From the NCBI GenBank assembly GCA_022885665.1, contig JAGQDJ010000070.1:289894-353893 (forward strand): a stretch of DNA of 64,000 bases. The letters are read 5' to 3'. The position numbers were made by a program, and so were the translations under genes. Source of the stretch: Triops longicaudatus. Its lineage: Eukaryota; Arthropoda; Branchiopoda; Notostraca; Triopsidae. Of this stretch, positions 12,682 to 24,674 are shown piece by piece (positions within the stretch are counted from its first letter, which is position 1; each line of letters opens with the position of its first letter). The notes under the pieces are model-generated. The model did no database searches, had not been told where the DNA came from, and saw nothing but the letters and a program-made list of their open reading frames with translations.

Positions 12682-12826
12682 ATTTTCCCAGTCTTAACTA
12701 TGTTTGTTGTCCTCAGGGCTGACGCATATCACTGATCACGGTTTCTGTGATGCTAGCCAACGGACTGCGAATCACGGCACTGTTTAAGGACCGAAAGACG
12801 ATTCGGAAGGAAAGTGAGAAACCCCC
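12682..12826. promoter_or_regulatory. Shared divergent promoter region, MLL homologue / folliculin
   Basis: Only 145 bp separate the MLL start codon on the minus strand from the folliculin start codon on the plus strand, so both 5' ends and probably a bidirectional promoter must fall here, unless untranslated exons lie further out. No TATA box stands out. Confidence 0.6.
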
Positions 12827-14881
12827 ATGGAAAGTCATACGCATGTTTTGGTGGCTTTGTGCCACTTTTGTGAGCACCACGGGCCTAGGGTACTTTTCGT
12901 AACAAAAGCGATTTTAGCGCAAGAGGCTGGGAAATCGCATTGTAAATGTGCGAAATTGGCGGATAAAACCATTCAATCTTGTGAAGTAAGATCAACAAGA
13001 CGCTCCCGCCATCTATGAGGAGATTACGCTGACGCGGCAATTTATGAATGCTCTTTTTTAATAGGCTTGCTGTCCGTTTGCTAACGAGTTTCTTTCCTAT
13101 CATACTGAAGATAAAGAAGGAAAAGTTTGTTACCTGGGAGGACCTAATGCCAACAATGCGAGCACTATCTACTTACAACAAGCTTGCGTGCGAAGTTTAA
13201 GCTCGGAAGTAAGTTAAATATGAGTACCTGTAAAGGTAACCGATGCGACACCTAACCCTTCAATGGGATTATTTTGCCTTTATAATACATTATATTGCAG
13301 TCATGTGCCAAAGAATGTATAAAAGAGATAACAATTTTAAAAATACATTTTCTCGAAAGCCAATATTAACGTTTTATTTGAAATTTTAAGGTAAGCTCCG
13401 GTAGAGAAGGCTCATTGTTCTTCAGTGATCCTTCGGTGGGCCCTGTTTTGTCCCAAACTTTTATCATCAAAGACGCCCACGCCCGTGGCTTTCAGCGTCT
13501 CTACAGCATTATCGTTATTCACCAGAACCAACACGGGCTCTTATCCTCCTGGTCGGACATTGTCCCCCAAATTCGCCATATCATCGAAAGCCTCAAGGAA
13601 CAAGCTTCCAAGGTAAAATACCCACACACTGGCAGCCTCTAATGACGCATTTGCATGCAGGTGTACGACCAAGAACAGATTACCAGCCCGCAACGCGCTA
13701 TCCGGCTCACAAACGACTCTTGGATTGCGCCCAAACGACCCGAAACGCGTTTGGCGCGTTCCATCGTACAGCTTACTGGAAATGGCAACTTATTTTCGTG
13801 GTACTTTATAAAGAGAGTTGATAGTTTGCAACATTAAAGTGGATTTTTTTCTCTCAAAAAATAAACTATAACATTTCCTTTTTTGTGGAGCGTAAAATAA
13901 GATAATAGATTTTATACAATACGTTCTACCATACTTAAAAAATAGTAAACACAGTTTAAAATAATAGGAATTTTTTTTTAGGTTACATCGTGAGTTCTGT
14001 GCTGTGCTGCAACTTGCTCAGCCTCGGACCCAACAGAACAGCAATAACCTTGCGTACAGTAATTTCAAGAACGAGGGCGTGGCAGCCATCAACGAATTAC
14101 GTCTCATAGCGGCTCACTTGGGACGGGAGCAGTTTAGGGCTTTGTTAACGCACGTGTTAAGCGATCGACAGCTCGTAATGCAGGGAACGCCCGAGGAAAC
14201 AGCTGCGGCAGTTTCGGCGTGCCAAGTATGCCGTAAATTAAGTCACATTTGTATACGAGTAGTAACCATTAGTTTATAGGTGTGCCTGCCGCCACAGTTT
14301 TGTTGTGCGTTGCATCACTCCGACCATTATATCGCGCCTGGTTGCTGCAACGTACTTGGACTAGCCAAGAGCGTTGATTTATCGTTGATTCCTAAAGAAG
14401 TCTACGTACTGAGCCTGCAGAATGAGCGATACGCATTAAAAGGGGCGGTCAACGTGCCTTCTGTTCAACGTAAGCTACGAAGCCACGCCCTAATAACTTT
14501 CTAGCCAAAGAATTACATTCTCACGTTAGGTTAAATTGTCTTCAATAATCACGGTTACTTTATACGATTAATTAATAAAACAGTCTTACTGGTACTTTCT
14601 AGTACCTTCGTTAGTGCCACGGTTGGAAAACTTCGTCCTCTCAACGGATTTGAGGGACGACATGGTATTTCTTAGCATATGCACGGCGCTGGAGGACTAC
14701 TTCGGGTAACTTCGGTTTGCCCTATGTTTTCAGTAATCGGAGACTGATTTTTAGACTCGCGGAAGTGGTAGCAGCGATGAATACAACAGTCCACACGAAC
14801 GAGCGGGAACAATGTATCAAGAGCTTGAATCTCAACAAGACTGATGTGTCAGTGCTCTTGCACTGGCACAGTCGGAAATAA
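12827..14881 (+). CDS. FLCN: Folliculin (8 coding exons)
   Basis: Longin/DENN-type regulator of Rag GTPases and mTORC1 at lysosomes, with FNIP as known partner. Exons: 12827-12985, 13065-13208, 13391-13612, 13661-13800, 13982-14225, 14280-14469, 14603-14705, 14734-14881; total 449 aa, all phases consistent. Recognised by the start VALCHFCEHHGPRVLF, then QQACVRSLSSE, FIIKDAHARGFQRLYSII (longin strands) and NLFSWLHREF, with a DENN-like C-terminal half ending in VSVLLHWHSRK. It is shorter than human folliculin (579 aa); the missing length is mostly the acidic disordered stretch between the longin and DENN parts. It shares a short divergent promoter with the MLL homologue. The AATAAA at 15000 fits its 3' end. 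Confidence 0.93.
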
Positions 14882-15611
14882 GTCGTACGAAACCCTTTAG
14901 CTGCACAGAATTTTGCTAGTCTGCCAGACAATGCAACTGTAAACGGTCGGTTATGTTTTGATTTATTATTCTGTTATATCTTTTGTATTGTGTGGGCTAA
15001 ATAAACCGTGTCTTGTAACTAATTTGAAAGTAGAGCGACGGGACAGTTCGGACCAACCGTGTAAAAATCATAACTAATGAACTTCAAAAGTTTTGGAAAT
15101 GGGAAAAATCTGACACTTAGTGAATTCTACGAAAATCATATGCGCAAGGGTTTGTAGAAAATGAGTTCAGCTTACGTGAGAAAATAAATAAAAAACTGAA
15201 ATTGCGGATATTTTTCTTGGAAAAGAATCTCGGTGTTTTTGTTGTCACATTTGTCGCATAGCCATCTTATAATCAGTTTTATTCAGTTTGTTTATTTAAG
15301 TTTTATCGTTACGTTATGAAAAAGATAGGGATTATCAACATTTGTTTTAAAAAACGAGAAGGAAAAGCAAGCGCGGGAAATGTGGTAAGCGGCATGGACT
15401 ATCATGACGTCATGCGTTCTTGTTTCACGAACCGCGTACCCAGATGGCAGACTTGAGTGTTTACTTGTCATGCAGTTGCATACTCTCCAGGGGCCGAAAA
15501 AACGTTCTGGTGTGTTGTTTAGCGTGCTGTAACATACGGTATGAAAACTTAGAATCTACATTCCATTGATGGCTAATCTGAAACAGTTGTGTTTATCCTT
15601 ATACAGCTATT
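14882..15611. other. Intergenic, folliculin 3' flank and SMIM12 promoter
   Basis: No coding exon seen. A perfect CRE-type palindrome TGACGTCA lies at 15405-15412, about 200 bp upstream of the SMIM12 start. A pyrimidine-poor TATACAG just before the SMIM12 ATG could be an acceptor for an untranslated first exon. Confidence 0.5.
15000..15005 (+). terminator. AATAAA polyadenylation signal for folliculin
   Basis: Canonical hexamer about 120 bp after the folliculin stop codon on the same strand. Confidence 0.6.
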
Positions 15612-15887
15612 ATGTGGCCAGTAATTTTCCAAGCACTACAGCGGTTCTCACCATACGCGCTTTTGCCCGTAGCGGGCGCTATTGGATTTATTGGCTACCA
15701 AGTCGAAGGCCTCATTTCTAAACGATATACTCCAGCGTTGGACCACAGTATTCAAGAAGAGCGCGACGAGCGTTTGCTCAGTAAAGATGTTGCGGAAACG
15801 GACGTGGGAAGCTTAAAAGAGCGAAAGTTCGTACCTTCCACGATTTTTGAAAAGAATGTGTCTCCCTCCTTAAGAGTGAAAAGCTAA
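15612..15887 (+). CDS. SMIM12: Small integral membrane protein 12 homologue
   Basis: A 91-residue protein in one coding exon. The start MWPV, the hydrophobic segment around residues 14-32 (LLPVAGAIGFIGYQVEG), the charged middle with ISKRY and QEERDERLL, and the late SLKERKFVPSTIFEKN all line up with the SMIM12 (C1orf212) family, whose members are about 92 aa single-pass membrane proteins of unknown function. The start codon is fixed by the conserved MWPV. A strong-looking second function cannot be inferred. It lies between folliculin and PEN-2 on the same strand, each with its own spacing, so it is not an operon. Confidence 0.85.
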   Translation: MWPVIFQALQRFSPYALLPVAGAIGFIGYQVEGLISKRYTPALDHSIQEERDERLLSKDVAETDVGSLKERKFVPSTIFEKNVSPSLRVKS

Positions 15888-16525
15888 AATTGTTTCCTAG
15901 ATGTAGAATACGGGCTAGTCTGCCGGAGAAGTGTGGCATAAAACATGATTTTGCAGAAAGAAAATATAATTTCACCTACCTTAATTTCGAGAAGTTGGTT
16001 TCATTTTTCTTTGGGTTAACACTTTTAGAACACCGTTAGAAAAGGAAAACAGGTGAACGCTAGCTTTTTCAAAGGGCAGCGGCATCCAGCCTAAGGCGCT
16101 TGTGTCTGCCGGTCGCTATGCACTTGTCCTGTTATCCCATTACTCGCGGGACAGCAGGTATCGGATTACGGGAAGGCGGGCTAAAAATTCTGGTTGGTGG
16201 ATTTTTTCATACTTGTGTCATCTTGCGGTCAAATTAGCGACTATAAACGCCAATAGACAAAGGTAAGCTGAATAGCGAATGAGCCTATGGCCCCAAGTTT
16301 AATTCAAAGCAATACGTGTGTTCGATGACAGTGATTCGCGGCTCAGTTGAAGTGTTTACTGTAGAAGTTAACATTTCGCCTACGTTTCGATAAATTAAAG
16401 AAAAACTGTAAATATTATCACGAAAGTATTTTACTAAGTTATATATTATAATTCCCTCCTTATAAACGTGTAAAATCTTTAGGTGAACGGTTAAATAAAG
16501 GTCGGATCAGTATTATCGCAAGAAA
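15888..16525. other. Intergenic between SMIM12 and PEN-2
   Basis: 638 bp without a recognisable exon; presumed SMIM12 3' UTR and PEN-2 promoter. No TATA box or repeat stands out. Confidence 0.5.
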
Positions 16526-17071
16526 ATGGACGTTACGAGGATAAGCAATGACAAAAAATTGGAACTTTGTAGGTGGTATTTCAGAGGTAATGACTTTACA
16601 AAATTCTTTTAAAATTACTACGACCGCCTCTCTACACCTAGAGTACCTATAGTGCAATTTAAATGCCAACGAGACGTAGCGTACTGCGTAAAAAAAACGA
16701 TTACTGTAATAATTGTTTCCAGATCCGGAATTGCTCTGTTCAGTCTTAATTTTTTTTTCTTTTAGCTGGTTTTGCAATGCTTCCTTTTCTGTGGGCAGTA
16801 AACGCGGTCTGGTTTTTCAAGGAAGCATTCTGCAGGACTCCTTACGAAGAACAGAAACTAATTAAACGATGTAATCAATTAAATTCCCATACTCCGAGTT
16901 ATTTTAAAATAATGTTCTTTTTCGGTTTTAGATGTTGTGTTATCCGCCACTGGCGCTTTACTTTTCGCCATCGCGTTTCTCAGTTGGACAATTGTGTACC
17001 AACAGAACAGAGCCGCATGGGGCGAATTTGGAGACAAAATTTCTTTCGTAATCCCTCGAGGCATTCCATAA
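16526..17071 (+). CDS. PSENEN: Presenilin enhancer 2, gamma-secretase subunit (3 exons)
   Basis: PEN-2 is the smallest gamma-secretase subunit; it binds presenilin and triggers its endoproteolysis in the endomembrane system, supporting Notch cleavage. Exons: 16526-16586, 16766-16870, 16932-17071, giving 101 aa, the same length as human PEN-2. Visible family signatures are the start MDVTRISNDKKLELCR, the first hydrophobic hairpin GFAMLPFLWAVNAVWFFKEAF, the second membrane segment SATGALLFAIAFLSW, and the conserved C-terminus WGEFGDKISFVIPRGIP, equivalent to the D-Y-L-S-F tail needed for complex assembly. All exon phases (1, 1) fit. The first exon is only 61 nt and was found by the conserved N-terminus. 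It converges on the SLC37A gene, with 352 bp between stop codons. Confidence 0.95.
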
Positions 17072-17423
17072 CTTATCGCATTTTTCTTGACAAAGATTGC
17101 TTTATGTTTCATTCTGTTTATTTACAAATCAAATTCGTATATTTTTATGTGATCACTGTAAGAAGAAAGCAAAATCGAATTACAGCGGTCTCGATTGAAA
17201 AAATATTTGTGCTTTAACTCTTTTTTTCCCCACCATGGGTCCTAGCACTCAAATATACACAATTACAAGATGCATTTAAAACAGTGCAATAATTCAAATT
17301 GTGGTCCCTCGCTGCCGAAACTAATTTTTCATCTCGGTTATTTCACTGTTATAATACAAAAAGCTTTTCATGATTCGGAGTGAAGCCAGAAAAAAGCTTT
17401 TAACACATGATAAATTAACGAAT
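17072..17423. other. Convergent 3' region, PSENEN / SLC37A
   Basis: 352 bp AT-rich spacer between two convergent stop codons. It must hold both 3' UTRs; no canonical AATAAA was seen on either strand close to the stops. Confidence 0.5.
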
Positions 17424-20400
17424 TTAAGCGATACGCTCAAGTTTCTCACGCACCTCGCGGCGCCTTTCCCTAAACCTCTGGATATCGTGTTTGACTAGCC
17501 GACTCAGCAACTACAAATGAGAAAATAGGTTAATAATGTTAGTTTTAATACATTTAAGCTGATCATTACCAATAACGCAGCTACACACGCTGCCATGAGC
17601 ATGTAGAATACATAATTCCACCCGTAGCTCGAAATTGGACCAGCCAACAACGGACCCACGGCAGCACCTGTGAACAATCAGTGAATGAGCAATACGCTTC
17701 AACACAATGACGCAAGCTTCGTAAAGAAATAGATACAAATACATACCAATGGAGCCAGTTCCGTCAATAATGGCTGTTACGGTAGCCAAAGCTCTGGCCG
17801 AACCCAGCAATGATTTGTGCGTTCCAAGTTCAGCTGAAACTGCCGTGGTAATCAAGGCATAGGGCCCGTTGACCAACAAACCCACAACCATCAATAAAGC
17901 GATGTTCGCAGTCAGACTCACAGCGCCGAAAACTTGATAGATCAACAACTAAAAGAGAAAATTAAGAAACGGCAATTAGATACTCACTGTAATACGTAAA
18001 TTCAAGCTTTAACTACTGGCTAATTAAATACACGCGAACAGACACATTACCCACAAGAATGCTAGGAATATTTTTGCTGAGAAATAAACGTCAGTTCATG
18101 AGATTTTAATACTAATTGGATTCACAGCTTGGAGTTATAATACTGAAAGAAAAATTTACCATGGGGATCGACAGGACGAGCATGACAGCGCAAACCAGAG
18201 CGCTCATCCCGGTAGTGTCACTGAGTATGCCAGCGATAATACCCCCGACAATACCACCTACGTCAAATAACGTAGACAAATCTGCACTTTCGCCAGCCGT
18301 AAACGTAGCTACAACAGAAAAAGCTATTAGTTCACTTATGTTCGATACGGCGCCCCGAATGCGTTAAGTACTCGATTCTTTGATGTACTTCGGGAGCCAA
18401 AACAAGAAAGTGTAGTTGACAAGTTTGGCAAAAAACAGGCACAAGGAGAATTCCAATACTCCCTGGTTTCCAAAATCAAAGAGATGCGTTTCAATGTCGA
18501 AATCCGTGTTCTTGTCAAATAATAAAACTTACCGGAATAAAGAGCGCATCGTAAAAACTAATAGCTTTCTCGCCGTTTCCGTTCTTAGTCAGCGTCACTT
18601 GACTGTCGGCAGTCGTCATAATGCTGACAGTGCTGCTCGACTTGTCGGGCATTTCTTGCTCGGCGTTCACCTACATCACCGCATCGAAGATATAAAAATT
18701 TACTCGTTGCGTTAAAACTGAATGGCTGCTGCCACCAAATACTTAAGCGCAAAATAAGCCAACCCAATACACGTAAAAAAGCTTAAAAAATGAAAAAAGC
18801 TAATGACTGCTGCGACACAATTCCAGCACTACATACTACGCCGAAATCAAACAACACTACCAACAATAATGCAACACAAACAAGGTGCGCATTTTACAGA
18901 ACCAGAGTTTCCACCGTCACTCAAAAACAAGCTCACTGAAACAAGCTGTCGTTGTTACTTGGATTCAGAACGAATTCGCATTTCGTTTAATTTACGCTAA
19001 ATTGTTCTAGTTATTGATGAAATGAGACAGTCCCGAATTCTAAGAATTTTCAGAAACTTAAGGAAGCTCTGGTTCTGGATAACAAAAACAAAAGCGTAAA
19101 AAGCGCAAAAATGCAGTATAGATTGCGAGGCGGGATTTTGGCAGTAAAGAGAGAGAAAATGGGTTTCAAGAATATTTTCAAGGAGCAAGAGTTGGCACAA
19201 GTCGCCAAATATAGCCGTGCAAGGGATTTTCAGCCACTTTTTAGCATTTTTTCTTTCTTTTTAGCGAATGCGCTTTTCTTGTGCGATGCGTGCAAGTGGA
19301 CATTCTTTTTTGTTTGCTACGCTGCGGCTTGAATGTGGGGGTAGTATTGCTGTTTACCGTAGTATTTTCCAAGAGGGAAGCTTGCTCATCATCCTGGTCG
19401 AGCTCTTGCCGTCTCTGACTTCGTCTTCGGGGCAAGCGACCCCGGAAAGAGTCATCCCCGGCCATGTCGGGTAAGCTTTCGTATCCATACAAACCCTGAA
19501 CACAATTTGGGCTTTGGTATACACACAAACCCAAACAACAAATAAAGGGGGGTAAACCCAACACAACCCAGCGAAAAGGGAGAATTCTGTCTCTCATATT
19601 CCCCGTTTCGCCACTAACAATACTTGGTCCGTTATTTAAAAATGTGCATAAAAACAGTACAACGTACAACCTTCTAAAAACTTCTTTGAAACGCAAAAAT
19701 TAAATATAATTTTAAAAAATTAGTACCAGTAAGCACGTCCAAAAAACAATTTCTTCCAAACACAACTTCCGAAAAGCTTCAGACCCCCATGAACTTTATT
19801 GCTGAAGAAAAGATCGTGTTAAAACCCAAGCTGAGAGATTTACCTCAGGGTCGTGGTGATTCGGAGGCGAGCAGCCGACAGATTCGGGGTTGGAAACCAT
19901 GAACAAGAAGATGATCATGCCCACAGAGGCCATAATCCCGCCAGGAACGATGAAGGAAAGTCCCCAGTTGGTTTCCACATAGTACCCGGCGATCAACGTA
20001 CCCACGATGTTACCAATGGAGGTATGCGAGTTCCAGAAGCCGAAAATAAGACCTTGAGGAAGTACACACAATAAGAAACAGCCTTAATGAACGCCCAAGG
20101 ACGATTAGAAAAGGTTCATTTACCTCGCTTGCCTTTACCAAACCAGTTTGCTACGGCCGTCACGACGCCAGGCCATCCAGTACTCTAAACAATACATTAA
20201 TTAACTTAAGCAGACCCGAGAATCAAAATAAAACTACTCAACTCAACAAATCAGCAATAAAAGCATGAACAGATCAACAGAGGAAATACATCAATGAAAA
20301 TGACGCAAATGAAATAAATTAAAAAGGATTTTAATAATGCTCGAAGAAAAACTACCTGGAATAGACCAGCGAAAATCTGCACGATGACGTAGTACGACAT

Positions 20401-22213
20401 GACGTGGATGTTGAGAGTATAGCCCATACCGAAAAGATAAGTGAACACGCCAGAAAACACCATTCCAATCGCCAGGAAATAGCGCAAGTTGACCCGTTCG
20501 GCAATAATGCCACTTTGGAAAGAACAGAATTGCAATTACAGCCAAGTAACAACGACCAATCGTCGAAATTAAAACGGAAAATTTAAGTGAGCTTAATTAA
20601 ACTGAAATCGATAATACATGTTCTGTACCATTTGTGTGCATTTATCAACCTTCGCAATTGCAACAAAAACAAATCCATGGAATGAAATAACATGAAAAAA
20701 ATGTTAAAAAAATGAAAAATAATTGGAGAGATGGAGAAACGAAAAGAAAAATACGAGTCCAATTATACACAGGGAACTGAATAAAACGGAAATAAGTAAT
20801 GTAACCCTTATGCAAAATGGTAAAGTTCGCTCTTGGAGTGGCATTTCTCAATGTCGGAAATGGTTGCATTAACTGCCGTGCTGTTTAAGAAAACAAAGTC
20901 AGACACGTCTTTGGCAACAAGGATTATTCACATACGTGACTTAACATTGAGATAATTGCTTCGAAACCCTATACCCATCACCACAGATAAAACTTTAACA
21001 AAACCTCTGTGAAAGAATTCCTTCTGATAGCACTCTCAGTAACATGTCTTAATAATCCTTTAGCCACTCCGCCCTAAGGGGCCCTACTTCCTCATAATGA
21101 AAAGATAGAGATAAGATAAAAGATGCTGAGAAGGACGGTTTCTATCTCTTGCTTTTCCTTGTCCGTTTCATTTACCTGGCAAACATTCCAGCCGCATAAG
21201 CGAAAAGGAAGGCGGAGTCCAAAGCGCCGAGCAACGTTTGGGAATTGTCTCCATCTGCAAAGACAAGCGACATTCTTTTACCCTAGAATTGATTAAAGTC
21301 CACGCAAGATAAAACACGACTAAGTGTAGACACGGTGACTTCATTCAATCGCGTCTGCACCTGGCTTCATTAAGAACGATAACGGCTTCATATACAGCTC
21401 CATTAGAAAGTAATACAATGAACGAAAGAAAATAATTTAAAAACAACATATGCAAACTACTCAAATTAACGAAAATCAATAGGACTGAACTAAGGACGAA
21501 CTGAGAAGTGCATACAAATAAATTAAAAGATAAAGAAAACAACACTAAACATTTTAGAAGAATGAAACTGCAACACAAAGAAGTAATACTTTTGGCATTA
21601 TTTCTAACCGACTTGTTTCTTTCCGTTTCTTAAAGGTTAGTAATCAAGAATGGGGACTTCGACATTCACCGGAAATGCCCTCAGGGAGGAAACTGGGACA
21701 GACTACCTGTTGAAGAAGGGTGAAAAGCTTGTGGAAAGGGTTGAAGGATCGGTTTGGTTTATTTAAGAGGAATCTCTCGGAAGGTCAAGCATGGTCAAGC
21801 CTTTTCGAGTCTACGCATTTGCCTTGTTGAAGACGAAGAAAGCTTACCAAAAGGCGCCCAATCGCACCAATGCTCGTTGGTGTTATTGGGAGGAGGAATG
21901 AGATCAGTAGCATTGCAGTCGCGCACCAGGACATTCTTGACCACACTGATGGGTTTTCTTGACATGTGGTACGACAAGTAGCTGATATAAGTTAGAAACA
22001 ACAGGAACAAACGATACCTGTAACGACAAACAATTGAAGTTAACGCCCTTTCTAATATAAAATAAATCCCTTTTCATTGCTATAATAACAAAAGTTCACG
22101 AAAAGCGAAACTTACAATACTTCTCGTCGGACAAAAGGCCGTCTGCAGCACAAATTTGAGATTTTCTGCCAGGCCAAAATCCCGAAAGGAACGTCACTAT
22201 ATTCAACCTCCAT
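17424..22213 (-). CDS. SLC37A: SLC37A family glucose-6-phosphate/phosphate exchanger (13 exons)
   Basis: Major-facilitator sugar-phosphate:phosphate antiporter of the endoplasmic reticulum, closest to SLC37A1/A2. Exons 5' to 3': 22213-22116, 22017-21848, 21254-21176, 20512-20356, 20184-20124, 20052-19844, 19495-19358, 18670-18533, 18462-18372, 18308-18160, 17948-17747, 17667-17570, 17510-17424; 558 aa with all phases consistent. Signatures in order: SYHMSRKPISVVK in the first membrane helix, NCT-type luminal loop then WCDWAPFDG, LLGALDSAFLFAYAAGMF, STGWPGVVTAVANWFGKGKRG, IFGFWNSHTSIGNIVGT, an acidic cytosolic loop with DDSFRGRLPRRRSQRRQ between helices 6 and 7, LSTLFDVGGIVGGI, LVNGPYALITTAVSAELGTH and DGTGSIGAAVGPLL. 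The C-terminus is a basic helix instead of a KKXX-type signal. It diverges from NDUFAF5. Confidence 0.93.
18671..19357 (-). other. SLC37A intron 8 (long)
   Basis: 687 bp intron; AT-rich, no coding or repeat signal recognised. The introns 20513-21175 and 21255-21847 of the same gene are similarly empty. Confidence 0.5.
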
Positions 22214-22944
22214 TGTCTTGAAGCTAGGCACATAAAAAATACAGGCAATAAATTACAAGTAAATTCTTTAATCAACAAAAATAACAATAACAATATAAAA
22301 CATGGAATTTAATAGTTAAAACTGAAGGAAAACGACAAAAAGAAGCAGTAACGTCAATATACCTTCGTAAGAACTTAAAAACCCGCTTCGGATATGCAAC
22401 AACTACAATTTGAGAGACCTTCGGTCGGACGTGTACAAACTACTACGTCAGGCAAAAGGAGACTAAAGGCGCCTTTGCACCCAGCCCCTATTTAAAGAAG
22501 GAGTTGCTTCGTATCCTGGCGGGTAGGCAGTACTTGGGGCTTATCTTGTGTTTATCTTCCTCGCGCGTGGTTGGCTGGTCAGCAAGTCAGGCCTTTCTGT
22601 GCTTTGCTTTTGTAGCCGGTCGGCCGGCTTACATTAAAAAAAAAATCCTTACCTTGCGCAAAAACCTTTAATCGTTGCTGACTTCTTTACCCCGGTAAGA
22701 TAAGCACATAAGTTATTCCTAATCTCAGCTAGTTTCGAACCTGCTTGGTACTGCTCCAATTAGTTAGAAAAACAATCTTAAAATAAGCCCATAATTATTG
22801 AAAAATTTGGATTACTGTCGAGTAACTTGTCGATAAAATTAGTATAATTTAATTGTGAATAGTTTAAAAGATAATATTATGATGTATTAGTGAGCGACTT
22901 TATTGTTTACTTAAGTCTGGAATTGTTTTTAAAAGATAGACACA
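22214..22944. promoter_or_regulatory. Divergent intergenic region, SLC37A / NDUFAF5
   Basis: 731 bp between two divergent start codons. On the minus strand a CTAG just before the SLC37A ATG could be a splice acceptor for an untranslated exon. No core promoter motif is clear. Confidence 0.45.
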
Positions 22945-24642
22945 ATGGTGTTACACTCGTCAGCGATTTGGCGGAACTGGACAAGACTGGGGCAACGTGC
23001 CTATTCGCAGCAACGTGCTATGAACGTTTTCGATCGCCAAACCAAGCTGAGACAAAAAACGGTGTCAGCCAACAACGCAGATGTTGAAGTCTACGATTAT
23101 CTCAAGGAAGAAGTAATGAGCCGACAATAAACTATTGCGAAACCTTTTTTTATCTTAGCTAAAACTATTAAATCAAGTAAATCGTGAGTTAATTGATAAA
23201 TTCACAAGTATAAGATTATTTTTCTCTGTAAATAATTAAATATTTCAAAATTAGTAGCTAATTGAATTAATCCGATTTTTTGCTCGAATTTTGGAACAGG
23301 TCGGATTCCGGGTTGCGGATCGCATTTTCGATATCAAACGACATTTCCCGCAAGCTTTGGACTTGGGATGTGGAAGAGGTTATGTCAGCCGGCACATTTT
23401 AGACGTAATATTAAATTGGAACAAAAATGGAGGCCAAAATTGAACACAAATTAATAAAACGTGTTTGTAGGATTCAATTGGACACGTAACCATGTGTGAT
23501 ATGTCGACCAAGCATTTAGAACAAGCACATACACCTCAAACTGTTCCGTTTACAAAGAAAGTGGCGGACGAAGAATCATTAGACTTTCCTGACGAGTCTA
23601 TGGACCTTGTTGTGAGCAGCTTGAGGTAAAATTGAAGTCTTCGGAAAATGTGTTTTCATTTATTTTCTCGACAGTTTGCACTGGGTGAATGATTTGCCCG
23701 GAGTTCTCCAGAAAATTCAGAAAATTCTTCGCCCCGACGGAGTGTTTCTGGGCGCGATGTGGGGCGGGGATACTTTATTTGAACTCCGGAGTTCTTTGCA
23801 AGCAGCTGAAACTGAACGAAGAGGCGTAAACCTATTTGCTTGTGACTTTAGTAGAAAAAAGTCTAAGATTTTTGTTTCCAGTAGGGCGTTTCACCACACA
23901 TTTCGCCATTCGTTACCGTGCAAGACATTGGAAGCTTGATGAATCGAGCTGGATTCATAATGCTCACGATTGTAGGTTCATGAAGTGCGAGAATGTCACT
24001 TTCAAGCTCTTTTCCCTTTTCTATTGCGATAATAAGCCTCGTCACTCTTAACGTAATTAATACCGAAGAATCTTGCAGCCGTAACATATTGTAATGTATT
24101 AAGTTGAATTCTCGTAGTGACTAAATTAATTTTTGATAAAAACTAGCGTGAGCGAGTATGCAGTAAAAAAAAATAAGCTGAAGAGAGTACTAGAAGTTTC
24201 CGAGCTATTAATTTAATTAATATTAATCAATTAGGACACGGAAGATATTAAAGTGGCCTATCCTTCGATGCTGCACTTGATACAAGATTTGAAAGGAATG
24301 GCTGAGAATAATGCGGCGTGGAACCGGCCGCTGAGATTGAATAGAGACGTCATGGTAGCTGCTAACGCGATTTATCAAAGTAGTTTCGTCTTGCATTTTG
24401 TATTTGTAACGTTCATGTTGTGCGATATAGGCTTGTATGGACAAGCGGACGGAACGGTGCCAGCTACGTTCCATGTCGTTTACATGATTGGATGGAAACA
24501 CCATTCCTCTCAGGTAAACTCCTTTAATTATGCATAGTATTTGAATTGAAGTCTTTGTCTGCAGCCAAAACCGTTGAAGCGCGGTTCTGCAGACGTGTCT
24601 TTGAAAGACTTATACCGGATCGATCAAGTTTTGCAGAAATGA
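22945..24642 (+). CDS. NDUFAF5: NDUFAF5, complex I assembly arginine hydroxylase (8 exons)
   Basis: Mitochondrial matrix SAM-fold enzyme that hydroxylates an arginine of NDUFS7 early in complex I assembly. Exons: 22945-23112, 23300-23404, 23471-23625, 23675-23825, 23885-23971, 24235-24379, 24431-24513, 24565-24642; 323 aa, all phases consistent. The N-terminus is basic with few acidic residues (matrix targeting), followed by MNVFDRQTK and YDYLKEEVG. Motif I is ALDLGCGRGYVSRHI; then DLVVSSLSLHWVNDLP, LRPDGVFLGAMWGGDTLFELR, AETERRGGVSPHISPF and GTVPATFHVVYMIGWK, all characteristic of the family. Intron 6 (24380-24430) is only 51 nt and lacks an in-frame stop. Human NDUFAF5 is 345 aa. It diverges from SLC37A and converges on taspase-1. 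Confidence 0.95.
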
Positions 24643-24668
24643 AAATTGTTATCACAGTGCAAGTATTC

Positions 24669-24674
24669 AATAAA
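24669..24674 (+). terminator. AATAAA polyadenylation signal for NDUFAF5
   Basis: Canonical hexamer 27 bp after the NDUFAF5 stop codon. Confidence 0.6.
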
